The notes under the pieces: generated by a model | The model's database searches: none | What the model was told of the DNA's origin: nothing | What the model saw: the letters and a program-made list of their open reading frames with translations, nothing else | Translations under genes and position numbers: made by a program | DNA from: Clostridium sp. 27_14 | Lineage (GTDB): Bacteria > Bacillota > Clostridia > TANB77 > CAG-508 | NCBI GenBank assembly: GCA_001916035.1 | Contig: MNRQ01000023.1 | Coordinates: forward strand, 11,886 to 75,885 | Length of the DNA stretch: 64,000 nt | Direction: 5' to 3' | Shown: positions 9,562 to 17,861 of the stretch, in pieces | Numbering within the stretch: the first letter of the stretch is position 1 | How the letters are laid out: each line of letters begins with the position of its first letter

Positions 9562-10413
9562 TTAAACACCAAATTCATGTAAACCGTATAAATTACAAAT
9601 ATCGCAATCAGAACAAACCACAATTTTTTTTTCAAATATCAAAAGCAACGTATTTGCAAATTCATCAATAGCATTATCAACTAAATGCAAATAAATTTTT
9701 TTAGGTAAAACAGAAAGCAAAGTATTCAAAATAAAATCATTATTAGAAAAAATAATATCAGACAAATACTTAGCCTGGTAAATAGAATTATCTAAAGGAA
9801 TAATATTTTTATTTTCATCTAACAAAAGAGGATTATCCTTTCTATAAACAATATGAACAACATCAGTTTTAGGAGACTGAGAATTTATATATAATTTTAA
9901 TAAAGAAATAAATTCCATATATTCTTTTTCAATTATAAAATTACTAACAGCATCATCAACAACTTCATCAAGAATCGAAAAATACCTTTTTAGTCTAAAA
10001 TTAATAAAGCCAGTCAACACTATAGATTTATGCTCTTTTAAATATAAGTAAAACTGATTATTAATGTATGAAAATTTTTTATTAAAATAATTAGAATAGT
10101 CTTCAGAAAATAAATCAAAACAATAATTTAAAATTTTTTTCCTTTCAAGATTATCAAAATAACAATAATTTTGTTGAATTATATTCAATAACAATTCTTC
10201 TTCCAATTCATCAATAACCAAATAAGAAAGTATGTCTGAAACAAAATGAATAAAAGAATCAACATTAGATCCTAAATAATGTATTATTAAATTTTGATAA
10301 TATTTGAATTTTTTGACTGTAAAACACATATACTGAACATTAGACAATCTTAATTCATTTAATAGATACTCTAATATTATTGAATTATTTGTTTTTATGC
10401 AAATTGTTCTCAT
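9562..10413 (-). CDS. YtxC-like putative sporulation protein
   Basis: A 283-residue protein matching my memory of the YtxC family of uncharacterised sporulation-associated proteins. The most telling part is the central block GFINFRLKRYFSILDEVVDDAVSNFIIEKEYMEFISLL followed by the VVHIVYRKDNPLLLDEN segment. It has no signal peptide and is probably cytosolic. The ATG at 10413 follows GAAAGGGGTC; a longer frame upstream has no good ribosome-binding site. Two cysteines near the C-terminus (CSDCDIC) could bind metal. The role is not established in any organism I can name. Confidence 0.75.
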   Translation of the reverse strand: MRTICIKTNNSIILEYLLNELRLSNVQYMCFTVKKFKYYQNLIIHYLGSNVDSFIHFVSDILSYLVIDELEEELLLNIIQQNYCYFDNLERKKILNYCFDLFSEDYSNYFNKKFSYINNQFYLYLKEHKSIVLTGFINFRLKRYFSILDEVVDDAVSNFIIEKEYMEFISLLKLYINSQSPKTDVVHIVYRKDNPLLLDENKNIIPLDNSIYQAKYLSDIIFSNNDFILNTLLSVLPKKIYLHLVDNAIDEFANTLLLIFEKKIVVCSDCDICNLYGLHEFGV

Positions 10414-10568
10414 TTTCAGACCCCTTTCAAAATTAGTATCTACTAAACTTTTAAACTTATACATTATAATATGAAATTTTGAAAAAAAAGAATATTGTCC
10501 ACATAAAAAGACCAAACCAAAATTGTAAAAGATAATTTTAGTTTAGTCTTAATATAAAACAATAAAAA

Positions 10569-12155
10569 TCAACCATAAATATTATAATCAATATCAGGAA
10601 ATAAACAATCTTTTTCCTGAATATCTAAAAGAAAATTCTCATCAATTTCATCATTTTTAATTTGATAATATAATTTAGTAAAACGACCAATATGATCTTT
10701 AATACGTTTTTTAGCATAATCCACCATAGTACCATTAGTAATAATAAAAAGCCAATCACTACTTTGAGCTAATAACAACTCTCTAGCACATTGATTAAGA
10801 GCTTTTTGCCTTAAACCAGTAGAATTAGGATAAAGGCTAGCAAGTTCACACATTCTATCACCAGCAACATGTAAATGACGATGAACATAATCATTTGTAG
10901 GATTAAGCCAAACTTCGCTATAACCATTAGCACCCCAGCTAGAACGACAAGGTGTAGAAACTTGTATTTCCGGATATTTATCAATATATTCAGAAGGTGT
11001 TATCAATTCAAAATTACAATCATCATAATAAATCTTTTTAAATAAAATATATAACCAATAAGGACCTTCATACCACCAATGACCATAAAGTTCAGCATCA
11101 TAAGGACACAAAACAATAGGAGGCTTATCCATATATGAAGCAGCATTAGATATCTGCTTAACACGTGAATCCAAAAAATGTCCAGCCTGTTTTTCAGCAG
11201 AATCATGAGCCCATTGTATATCATAATAATCTTTTTGATCAGTGTTTCCAGTTATGCGATAATATTTAATTCCTGTATGAACACGTACACCATTATGAGC
11301 AATATAAGGCTTTATATAATTGTAATCAGCCTCATAACCAATATCTCTATAAAACTCTCGATAATTATAATCACCAGGATAACCATTTATAGAGCTCCAT
11401 ACTTGACGAGAAGATTCCAAATCACGTCCAAAAGCAACCAAACCATCTGGTGAAACAATAGGAGCTAAAGTACCATATATAGGAGTTGGATTAGCATATA
11501 AAATACCATGTGTTTCAGTTATAGCATATTCAATTCCAAATTCACGTAGATATTTATCAGCTTCTGGAACATAGCCACATTCAGGAAGCCATATACCACG
11601 AGGTTTCTTTCCAAAATATTTTTCATAAGTTTGAACACCAACAGCAATTTGAGCTCTTACTGTTTTTTCATTAACATATAAAATAGGAAAATACCCATGT
11701 GTTGCACCACAAGTTATTATTTCTAAAACACCAATATCTTGAAAATGCTTAAATTGTTCTATCAAATTACATTTAAAAACATCTTTAAATAAATGTAAAT
11801 CATTTGAATATCTTTCATAATAATAATGAGATAATCTATTTAAACGCTCATCATAAGAAGTTCTTTTTATTTCCTTTTCTGATAATTCAATTAACTGCTC
11901 TAAATAATGTATATACTTTTGTTGCAATAATTCATTATCTAACATAGACAACAATGGAGGTGTCATTGACATTGTAATACGAAAATTAACACCTTCATCA
12001 ACTAACTTTTTAAAATAAGTAAGAAGCGGTATATATGTTTCTGATATCGCTTCATATAACCACGATTCTTCCAAATAATCATTACTTTCAGGGTGATGAA
12101 TAAATGGAAGATGTGCATGTAAAACAAAACTTACATATCCTTTTTTCTCTTGCAT
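10569..12155 (-). CDS. GH57 family 1,4-alpha-glucan branching enzyme
   Basis: A 528-residue member of the GH57 branching enzymes (DUF1957 type), which form alpha-1,6 branches in glycogen-like glucans. The N-terminal FVLHAHLPFIHHPE motif, the nucleophile glutamate in GIWLPECGY (near residue 188) and the acid aspartate in PYDAELYGHWWYEGP (near 352) are all present, as is the C-terminal helical domain. Start ATG 12155 is preceded by GAAAGGA and a minimal ATG-TAG. The next gene upstream encodes a DUF4912 protein, 42 bp away, so the two are probably cotranscribed. No glycogen synthase is in the window. Confidence 0.92.
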   Translation of the reverse strand: MQEKKGYVSFVLHAHLPFIHHPESNDYLEESWLYEAISETYIPLLTYFKKLVDEGVNFRITMSMTPPLLSMLDNELLQQKYIHYLEQLIELSEKEIKRTSYDERLNRLSHYYYERYSNDLHLFKDVFKCNLIEQFKHFQDIGVLEIITCGATHGYFPILYVNEKTVRAQIAVGVQTYEKYFGKKPRGIWLPECGYVPEADKYLREFGIEYAITETHGILYANPTPIYGTLAPIVSPDGLVAFGRDLESSRQVWSSINGYPGDYNYREFYRDIGYEADYNYIKPYIAHNGVRVHTGIKYYRITGNTDQKDYYDIQWAHDSAEKQAGHFLDSRVKQISNAASYMDKPPIVLCPYDAELYGHWWYEGPYWLYILFKKIYYDDCNFELITPSEYIDKYPEIQVSTPCRSSWGANGYSEVWLNPTNDYVHRHLHVAGDRMCELASLYPNSTGLRQKALNQCARELLLAQSSDWLFIITNGTMVDYAKKRIKDHIGRFTKLYYQIKNDEIDENFLLDIQEKDCLFPDIDYNIYG

Positions 12156-12197
12156 TTAACTACATTCCTTTCTTGCTTCAGCTCAAATAAATAATAT

Positions 12198-13172
12198 CTA
12201 TTTGAATCTTGAAGAAAAACTTTCAGAAGATGGATTCCCACCAGAAGAAGGGTTAGACAAATCATAAAAGTTTTTGATTGTATTTTCTTCAAATAATTTT
12301 TTATAAATTTCCTGAATATTATATAATTTATTCAAATGGCTTGAAATAGGTAAACTTTCAATATTTTTATTATATTCAACATTAGATTTCACATTTCTTA
12401 CTAGTACTGAATTAATAGGTTTATTGTAATCTTCAGCCAAAATATGATTATTTGGAGAATCAATTGCATTAGACATTGTAACATAAAAATAATCTCTATC
12501 AATTGATTTAGAAGGATATTTATTAACTTCAGAATTTGGATCCTTTTGTTCTTCTTCACCTATCTCACGTTGTATATAGTTATAAAAAGGCTTCCTTCCA
12601 AGTTCGATTTTATAATCACAATTAGCATCATTTACATGTAAATACCAAGAGTTTGCAAAATCATTTATCTCTACTTCAAAAGCATAATGCATAGTTTCAT
12701 TATGAACTATAAGAACAGGACGTGTTTTATCAAAAAAATCATAACCGTATTGTTTTTTAAAATTCTCTCTATCAGAATCAGCAATATCCCAATAAACAAA
12801 CAAATTATTAGGTGTTTGAGCAAGAACTTTTACAATAGTCTGATTATATCTGTATGGCAAATCATAATATTCAACTACAGAACCTTTAGTTTCAACTTTT
12901 TTTGTAGATGTTGAAGTATTAGTTTTAGAAACTGTTTTAGACTTAACTTTTTTATTAGTAGAATTACTAGATTTTGTACTTTTTTTACTTGTAGAAGTAC
13001 TTGTTTTTGTGGTTTTATTTGATCTATTTGAAGATTTATTTATTTCATTTTTTGTTTTTGAATTTACTTTTTTATTAGAAATATTAGAACTCATTTTAGC
13101 ATCTTTTTGAACTGTATTAGATGACATATTTAAGTTTTCTAATTCTTTCTGTTCTTTAGTTTTTCTTGGCAT
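12198..13172 (-). CDS. DUF4912 domain protein
   Basis: A 324-residue protein. Residues 1-105 are a Lys/Ser/Thr/Asn-rich low-complexity tail, likely disordered and basic. The DUF4912 domain follows (about 112-210: VEYYDLPYRYNQTIVKVLAQTPNNLFVYWDI, then the HYAFEVEIND and WYLHVNDANCDYKIELG strands). In related genomes DUF4912 proteins often neighbour GH57 enzymes, as here, hinting at a glucan-related role that is unproven. Start ATG 13172 sits 8 nt after AGGAGG; an earlier ATG at 13196 has no ribosome-binding site. Confidence 0.85.
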   Translation of the reverse strand: MPRKTKEQKELENLNMSSNTVQKDAKMSSNISNKKVNSKTKNEINKSSNRSNKTTKTSTSTSKKSTKSSNSTNKKVKSKTVSKTNTSTSTKKVETKGSVVEYYDLPYRYNQTIVKVLAQTPNNLFVYWDIADSDRENFKKQYGYDFFDKTRPVLIVHNETMHYAFEVEINDFANSWYLHVNDANCDYKIELGRKPFYNYIQREIGEEEQKDPNSEVNKYPSKSIDRDYFYVTMSNAIDSPNNHILAEDYNKPINSVLVRNVKSNVEYNKNIESLPISSHLNKLYNIQEIYKKLFEENTIKNFYDLSNPSSGGNPSSESFSSRFK

Positions 13173-13210
13173 GATTAATCCTCCTATGTATTTCATTTTT
13201 CTACTTATAT

Positions 13211-13239
13211 ATACTATACTAAAACAAAAATAAATTCAA
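13211..13239 (-). promoter_or_regulatory. Candidate promoter of the DUF4912-GH57 operon
   Basis: On the minus strand TTGAAT (13239-13234) and TAGTAT (13216-13211) are spaced by exactly 17 bp, about 40 bp before the DUF4912 start. It faces away from the ftsZ-like promoter, so this gap is a divergent control region. Confidence 0.6.
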
Positions 13240-13277
13240 GTAAAATAAGAATTTTTTTTAAAATTATAATCAAGCTA

Positions 13278-13306
13278 TTGAATAAAAACAAAAAATGTGA
13301 TAAAAA
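13278..13306 (+). promoter_or_regulatory. Candidate promoter of the ftsZ-like gene
   Basis: TTGAAT (13278-13283), a 17-bp spacer and TAAAAA (13301-13306), about 105 bp before the ATG. The -10 is imperfect. Confidence 0.4.
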
Positions 13307-13411
13307 TATGTAAATCAAAAAATAAGAAAAAAGAAAAATACGTTAATACTAAAAACTCATCTTATTTTATACATATAAAGCAAGCTTATAGGAAGAAAGG
13401 AATGTAATAAA

Positions 13412-14380
13412 ATGTATAATGAACCACAAGAAATGTTAAATACACCAAAGATAAAAGTAATAGGAGTAGGAGGAGCTGGAAACAACGCAGTAAATAGAAT
13501 GATAGAAGATAATATAAAAGGAGTCACATATTATCTATTAAATACAGAAACAGGAACATTAAAAAGAGCAAAAACTAAAAATATATTGCAAATAGGAATA
13601 GAAACAACAAAAGGATTAGGAGCAGGAGCAAACGAAAATGTAGGAGAAAGAGCAGCAATAGAAAATAAAGAACAAATAAAAGACATAGTAAGAGGAGCAG
13701 ACATGGTATTCATAGTCGCTGGAATGGGTGGAGGAACAGGAACAGGTGCAGCACCAGTTGTAGCAGAAATCGCAAAAGAAATGGGAATACTAACAATAGG
13801 AGTTGTAACAAAACCATTTATGTTTGAAGGCAAAGCCAGAAAACTAAGAGCAGACTATGGAACACAAAAATTAAAAGAAAATGTAGATGATCTAATTGTA
13901 ATATTAAATGACAAACTATTAAAAACAACAGACACTAAAATCACATTAAATTCAGCATTTTCATTAGCTGACGAAGTTTTAGAACAAGCAATCTCAGGGA
14001 TAACAGATTTACTAACAACAATAGGAGAAGTAAACATAGACTTTGCAGACATATCTACTACAGTAAGATATAGAGGAAAAGCATATATGGGAGTTGGAAA
14101 AGCATCAGGAGAAAAGAAAGTAGAAGAAGCAGTAAGACAAGCAATTGCAAACCCACTTACAGAAAGCAAAATAAATGGAGCAAAAGGAGTTATATTTAAT
14201 GTTAAAGGTGATGAAAGCTTAAGTCTACTAGAAATAAACAGTGCAATAGCAATAATCAATGACCAAATAAGTGAAGATGCAAATGTTATATTTGGAACCG
14301 TTATTGATAACAATATGAAAGACAATGTAAGTGTAACTATAATAGCAACAGGCGTGGAAGAAACAATAGAAGTAAAATAA
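13412..14380 (+). CDS. FtsZ-family protein lacking the C-terminal tail
   Basis: A 322-residue tubulin-like GTPase. The GTP-binding loop GMGGGTGTGAAP (near residue 105), the N-terminal KVIGVGGAGNNAVNRM and the catalytic T7 loop VNIDFADI (near 207) are intact, so it should bind GTP and polymerise. The protein stops right after the globular domain (VTIIATGVEETIEVK). Canonical FtsZ is about 360-400 residues, with a linker and a conserved C-terminal peptide that binds FtsA, SepF and ZipA. The nucleotide-contact NTDAQAL is replaced by NTETGTL. No division genes adjoin it. It could be the main FtsZ or a divergent paralogue; I lean to a paralogue. Confidence 0.85.
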   Translation: MYNEPQEMLNTPKIKVIGVGGAGNNAVNRMIEDNIKGVTYYLLNTETGTLKRAKTKNILQIGIETTKGLGAGANENVGERAAIENKEQIKDIVRGADMVFIVAGMGGGTGTGAAPVVAEIAKEMGILTIGVVTKPFMFEGKARKLRADYGTQKLKENVDDLIVILNDKLLKTTDTKITLNSAFSLADEVLEQAISGITDLLTTIGEVNIDFADISTTVRYRGKAYMGVGKASGEKKVEEAVRQAIANPLTESKINGAKGVIFNVKGDESLSLLEINSAIAIINDQISEDANVIFGTVIDNNMKDNVSVTIIATGVEETIEVK

Positions 14381-14500
14381 AAAAGTTAAAATTAAACTAC
14401 AACTCAAAACAACTTTGATAAGCCCATAAAACAAAAGTTATAACAAAAATATAAAAAATGAATAAAAATGACTAAAATAGTTGTAAAAAAAATAAAAAAT

Positions 14501-14537
14501 TGATATACTTATAATGTTAAATAAGTATATCATTTTT
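14501..14537 (+). terminator. Intrinsic terminator after the ftsZ-like gene
   Basis: TGATATACTTAT and ATAAGTATATCA form a perfect 12-bp stem, followed at once by TTTTTG. The stem is all A/T-rich but long. Confidence 0.7.
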
Positions 14538-14616
14538 GTATATAAAAGAAACTTTTAATAAATACAAAATGAATATATTAAAAGAAAGTTAAGCTTTCTA
14601 AAAAGGAGGAATTAGT

Positions 14617-15087
14617 ATGAGTGAAGAAAATCAAGAAAAAATAGAAGAAAGAAAAGAAAACGAAAATACATCAGAAATAATAGAAACAGAAACAACAGAA
14701 GAAAATGAAGGAATACAAATATCAAATGATGTAATAGCAGTAATAGCAGGAGTTGCAGTATCAGAAGTACAAGGAGTATCATCAATGGCAGGAGGATTTG
14801 CAGGAGGAATATCAGAAGTACTAAGTGGAAAGAAAAACTTAGCAAAAGGAATAAAAGTAGATAAAGAAGAAAATAAAGTAAAAATAGATGTAAACATAAT
14901 TGTAGAATATGGTACAAGAATACCAGATGTAGCATTTGAAATACAAAATAGAGTAAAAACATCTGTAGAAAATATGACAGGACTAAAAGTTGAAGAAGTA
15001 AATGTACATGTACAAGGCGTAAACACAAATACAGTTAGCAAAGAAGAAACAGAACAAAATGAAGAAGAAAAAGAACAAGCAGAATAA
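14617..15087 (+). CDS. Asp23/Gls24 family envelope stress response protein
   Basis: A 156-residue protein with an acidic low-complexity N-terminus (1-38), the Asp23 domain (about 40-135: IQISNDVIAVIAGVAVSEVQGVSSMAGG, then VKIDVNIIVEYGTRIPDVAFEIQNRVK and VEEVNVHVQGV) and another acidic tail. Asp23 proteins are abundant cytosolic proteins tethered under the membrane and linked to envelope homeostasis. It is followed by an AmaP anchor and a DUF2273 protein, the usual set. Start ATG 14617 follows AAAGGAGGA. Confidence 0.92.
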   Translation: MSEENQEKIEERKENENTSEIIETETTEENEGIQISNDVIAVIAGVAVSEVQGVSSMAGGFAGGISEVLSGKKNLAKGIKVDKEENKVKIDVNIIVEYGTRIPDVAFEIQNRVKTSVENMTGLKVEEVNVHVQGVNTNTVSKEETEQNEEEKEQAE

Positions 15088-15132
15088 AAAGAACAAGCAA
15101 AAAACAGAATAAAGAAAGTAAGAGAAACATGC

Positions 15133-15181
15133 AGATATTAATAGCTTTTGAACAAAAAATAGCTCTTTTAAATGTATATCT
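15133..15181. repeat. Possible diverged palindromic element
   Basis: AGATATTAATAGCTTTTGAAC ends in AGCTC...ATATCT, giving an imperfect hairpin whose left arm resembles the GGACATTAATAGCATTTGCAC part of the larger repeat family. The match is weak. Confidence 0.3.
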
Positions 15182-15248
15182 TCAAAAATAAAAGTAAAAA
15201 TAAACAAAATAAGGGTAAATATACCAATAAAGAAAGGAATTGTTGAAA

Positions 15249-15803
15249 ATGAAATTTATCGAAAAAATCACATTAATCATATATTCTAACATCATGTTAA
15301 TATTATCTATAATATTATGCTTATTAGTATTTGGGTGGCTAGATATAGGAATAGTAGGAGAAATAGTTAAAAACTGTATTACAACAGACCCAGGATCAAA
15401 AATAACATTAGGAGTAAGTGTTTTATTTATACTATTATCTATCAGATGCATATTTTTTGATCCAACATCAAAACAAGAAATAAAAGAAAAACAAGGAGTG
15501 TTATTAGAAAACTCTAATGGAAAACTAATGATTTCAAAAGAAACAATAGAAAATCTAGTTGAATCTGTAGCAAAAGACTTCAAAGAAGCGGAAAGCATAA
15601 CAACAAGAGTTGAATTAGACAAAGAAAATAATGTTAGCATTTTTGCAAATTTAGTAGTTAGTGCAGATGCAGTAATAAAAGATTTATCAGCAGATTTGCA
15701 AAACAAAATAAAAGAAAGAGTAAAATTAGCAACAGATTTAGAAGTCAAAGAAGTAAACATAACAGTAAAAAAAGTTGCACAAGTACAAGAAAAAACGAAG
15801 TAA
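15249..15803 (+). CDS. amaP: AmaP-type alkaline shock response membrane anchor protein
   Basis: A 184-residue protein with two N-terminal membrane helices (about 5-30 and 55-75) and a cytosolic Asp23-like domain (about 90-180: GKLMISKETIENLVESVAKDF, VNITVKKV). In Staphylococcus AmaP holds Asp23 at the membrane. The ATG at 15249 was chosen over tandem TTG codons at 15240 and 15243 because AAAGGA at 15233-15238 is 10 nt before it; the exact start is uncertain by three codons. It sits between the Asp23 gene and the DUF2273 gene. Confidence 0.88.
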   Translation: MKFIEKITLIIYSNIMLILSIILCLLVFGWLDIGIVGEIVKNCITTDPGSKITLGVSVLFILLSIRCIFFDPTSKQEIKEKQGVLLENSNGKLMISKETIENLVESVAKDFKEAESITTRVELDKENNVSIFANLVVSADAVIKDLSADLQNKIKERVKLATDLEVKEVNITVKKVAQVQEKTK

Positions 15804-15827
15804 CATAATATATAATATAAAGAAAAT

Positions 15828-15868
15828 ACCGCGATATGTGCAAAAGCAAAATTCGCGTGTAAACAAAA
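15828..15868. repeat. Left half of a composite palindromic element
   Basis: CCGCGATATG... to ATTCGCGTG forms a CGCG/CGCG-closed hairpin. It resembles, in order, the sequence at 54181-54226 (ACGATATTT...CAAAATTCGTG...ACAAAATAACGG). It abuts the reverse-oriented repeat at 15869-15921. Confidence 0.5.
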
Positions 15869-15921
15869 CGCGGACAAAAACGTTAAAATAAGTGAAATAC
15901 TATTAGTCCGCTTTTGTTGTT
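15869..15921 (-). repeat. Palindromic intergenic repeat, copy C (reverse orientation)
   Basis: The reverse complement reads ACAACAAAAGCGGACTAATA, then ATTTCACTTATTTTAACG and TTTTTGTCCGCG, matching the family seen at 5421 and 45711. It lies in the 141-bp gap between amaP and the DUF2273 gene. Confidence 0.65.
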
Positions 15922-15944
15922 TTCAGAAAGGATAGTGATAATAA

Positions 15945-16148
15945 ATGGAAGAATTAAAAAAATTTTTAGGAAAATACTGTGGAGCAATTATAGGAATTAT
16001 TGTAGCAATTGTCATATTAGCAACTAGACTATATGATGTAATAATAGGAATAGTAGTCATATTTTTAGGAGCTTTTGTAGGAAATTATGTCCAACAAAAT
16101 AAAGATGATGTAAAAACAAAACTAAAAACATGGATAGATAAGATGTAG
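15945..16148 (+). CDS. DUF2273 family small membrane protein
   Basis: A 67-residue protein with two membrane segments (about 11-30 and 34-50: GAIIGIIVAIVILATRLYDVIIGIVVIFLGAFVGNYV) and a basic C-terminal tail. DUF2273 proteins accompany Asp23 and AmaP in Firmicutes and probably belong to the same membrane-associated assembly. Start ATG 15945 follows GAAAGGATAG. The next gene, nusB, begins 13 bp after its stop, so they are likely cotranscribed. Confidence 0.9.
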   Translation: MEELKKFLGKYCGAIIGIIVAIVILATRLYDVIIGIVVIFLGAFVGNYVQQNKDDVKTKLKTWIDKM

Positions 16149-16161
16149 AAAGGAAAATGTA

Positions 16162-16569
16162 ATGAATAGAACATTAATGAGAGAAAATGCTTTTAGACTA
16201 TTATATAGTTTAGAAGTCCAAAAAAACAAAGAAATAAATATCGAAGAACAAATAGAATTATATATAGAAAGCAATAATATAACAAATACAGAAGCAATTG
16301 AATACATGAAAGACGCAATTTTAGGAATAGAAAAAAATAAAGTTGAAATAAAAGCTTTAATAGAAGAAAATCTAAAATCAAACTGGAAATTAGAAAGAAT
16401 ATCAAAAATAGATTTAAGTTTATTAGAACTAGCAATATATGAAATAAAATATAAAGAAGTTCCATATAAAGTAGCTATAAATGAAGCAGTCGAACTAGCC
16501 AAAAAATATGGAGAAGACAACTCAAAAACATTTGTTAATGGAATTTTAGCAAGCATAGTAAAAAAATAA
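16162..16569 (+). CDS. nusB: Transcription antitermination factor NusB
   Basis: A 135-residue all-helical protein that binds boxA RNA with NusE (S10) and supports rRNA antitermination. Typical segments: MRENAFRLLYSLEVQ at the start, WKLERISKIDLSLLELAIYEI and VPYKVAINEAVELAKKYGEDNSKTFVNGILA. Start ATG 16162 overlaps the stop of a minimal ATG-TAA (16157-16162) behind AAAGGA. It follows the DUF2273 gene and precedes xseA, the common clostridial order. Confidence 0.97.
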   Translation: MNRTLMRENAFRLLYSLEVQKNKEINIEEQIELYIESNNITNTEAIEYMKDAILGIEKNKVEIKALIEENLKSNWKLERISKIDLSLLELAIYEIKYKEVPYKVAINEAVELAKKYGEDNSKTFVNGILASIVKK

Positions 16570-16613
16570 ATTTGTAAGAAAGCCTTTTAGCAAATAGAGA
16601 GGAATAGATAAAA

Positions 16614-17807
16614 ATGAATTATGAAAATATGGCAGTTACAGTAAGCCAAGTAAATAGTTATATAAAAGAAAAAATAGCCTCAGATGAAGGATTAAATAGT
16701 TTAATAATAAAAGGCGAAATATCAAACTTTAAAAACCACTATACAGGACATCTATACTTTACACTAAAAGATGATAAATCACTTATAAAATGTATAATGT
16801 TTAAAAGCTATGCACAAAAACTAAATTTTATGCCAAAATATGGTATGAAAGTGTTTGTATTTGGAGAAGTCTCAGTATTTGAACGAGATGGAATATATCA
16901 AGTATATGTAAAAGCTATGCAAGAAGATGGAGTAGGAGCATTATATAAAAAATATGAAGAACTAAAACAAATGCTAGAAGAACAAGGATATTTTGATATT
17001 AGCCATAAAAAGAAAATACCACAAATGCCAAAAATAATAGGAGTACTAACATCACAAACAGGTTCAGTAATTAGAGACATCATAAATGTAAGCACAAGAA
17101 GAAATCCTAATGTTCAAATAAGACTATTTCCAGTACCAGTACAAGGACAAGACGCAGCACCCAAAATTGCAGAAGGAATACGTTTTATGAACAAAAACAA
17201 ATTAGCAGATGTACTAATTTTAGCGAGAGGAGGAGGCTCATTAGAAGATTTATGGCCATTTAACGAAGAAATAGTTGCACACGCCATATATGAATCAGAA
17301 CTTCCAATAATTTCCGCTGTAGGACATGAAACAGACTTTTCAATATCAGATTTTGTAGCAGATTTACGAGCACCAACACCATCAGCAGCTGCTGAATTAG
17401 CAGTACCAGATATATATGAAGTAAAACAAAAAATACTAGGATATAAAAATAGACTAAAAATATCTCTTAATAAAAAATATGAAATGTTAAAATTACATTA
17501 TGAAAAATTAACATCAAGTTTTGTATTTAAAGAACCATTAAGAATAATAAATGAAAGATCAATATTGCTAGACAATCAAGTAAAACAAATAGAAAATATT
17601 ATAAAAAACAAAAAGCAATCAGAAAAAGAAAGATATGTAAAACTAGTTTCAAAATTAGATACACTAAGTCCATTAAAAACTTTAACAAGAGGATATTCAA
17701 TTATAGAACAAAAAGGAAAAATTATAAACAGTGTAAAAGAATTACAAGAAGGAAACGAAATTGACATACAAATGATTGATGGCAAAGCAAAAGCAAAAAT
17801 TATTTAG
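16614..17807 (+). CDS. xseA: Exodeoxyribonuclease VII large subunit
   Basis: A 397-residue subunit of ExoVII, which degrades single-stranded DNA from both ends. It has an N-terminal OB domain (about 1-100: VSQVNSYIKEKIASDEGLNSLIIKGEIS), the catalytic domain (about 130-260, with PARGGGS-like LARGGGSLEDLWPFNEE, SAVGHETDFSISDFVADLRAPTPSAAAEL) and a C-terminal coiled coil ending in the LTRGYSII segment. Start ATG 16614. Its partner xseB is 0.7 kb downstream, separated by one gene for a membrane protein. Confidence 0.97.
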   Translation: MNYENMAVTVSQVNSYIKEKIASDEGLNSLIIKGEISNFKNHYTGHLYFTLKDDKSLIKCIMFKSYAQKLNFMPKYGMKVFVFGEVSVFERDGIYQVYVKAMQEDGVGALYKKYEELKQMLEEQGYFDISHKKKIPQMPKIIGVLTSQTGSVIRDIINVSTRRNPNVQIRLFPVPVQGQDAAPKIAEGIRFMNKNKLADVLILARGGGSLEDLWPFNEEIVAHAIYESELPIISAVGHETDFSISDFVADLRAPTPSAAAELAVPDIYEVKQKILGYKNRLKISLNKKYEMLKLHYEKLTSSFVFKEPLRIINERSILLDNQVKQIENIIKNKKQSEKERYVKLVSKLDTLSPLKTLTRGYSIIEQKGKIINSVKELQEGNEIDIQMIDGKAKAKII

Positions 17808-17861
17808 ATATATTATTAAAAAAAGTTCAAATAATATACTAATAGGAAGGATATAAACAAA

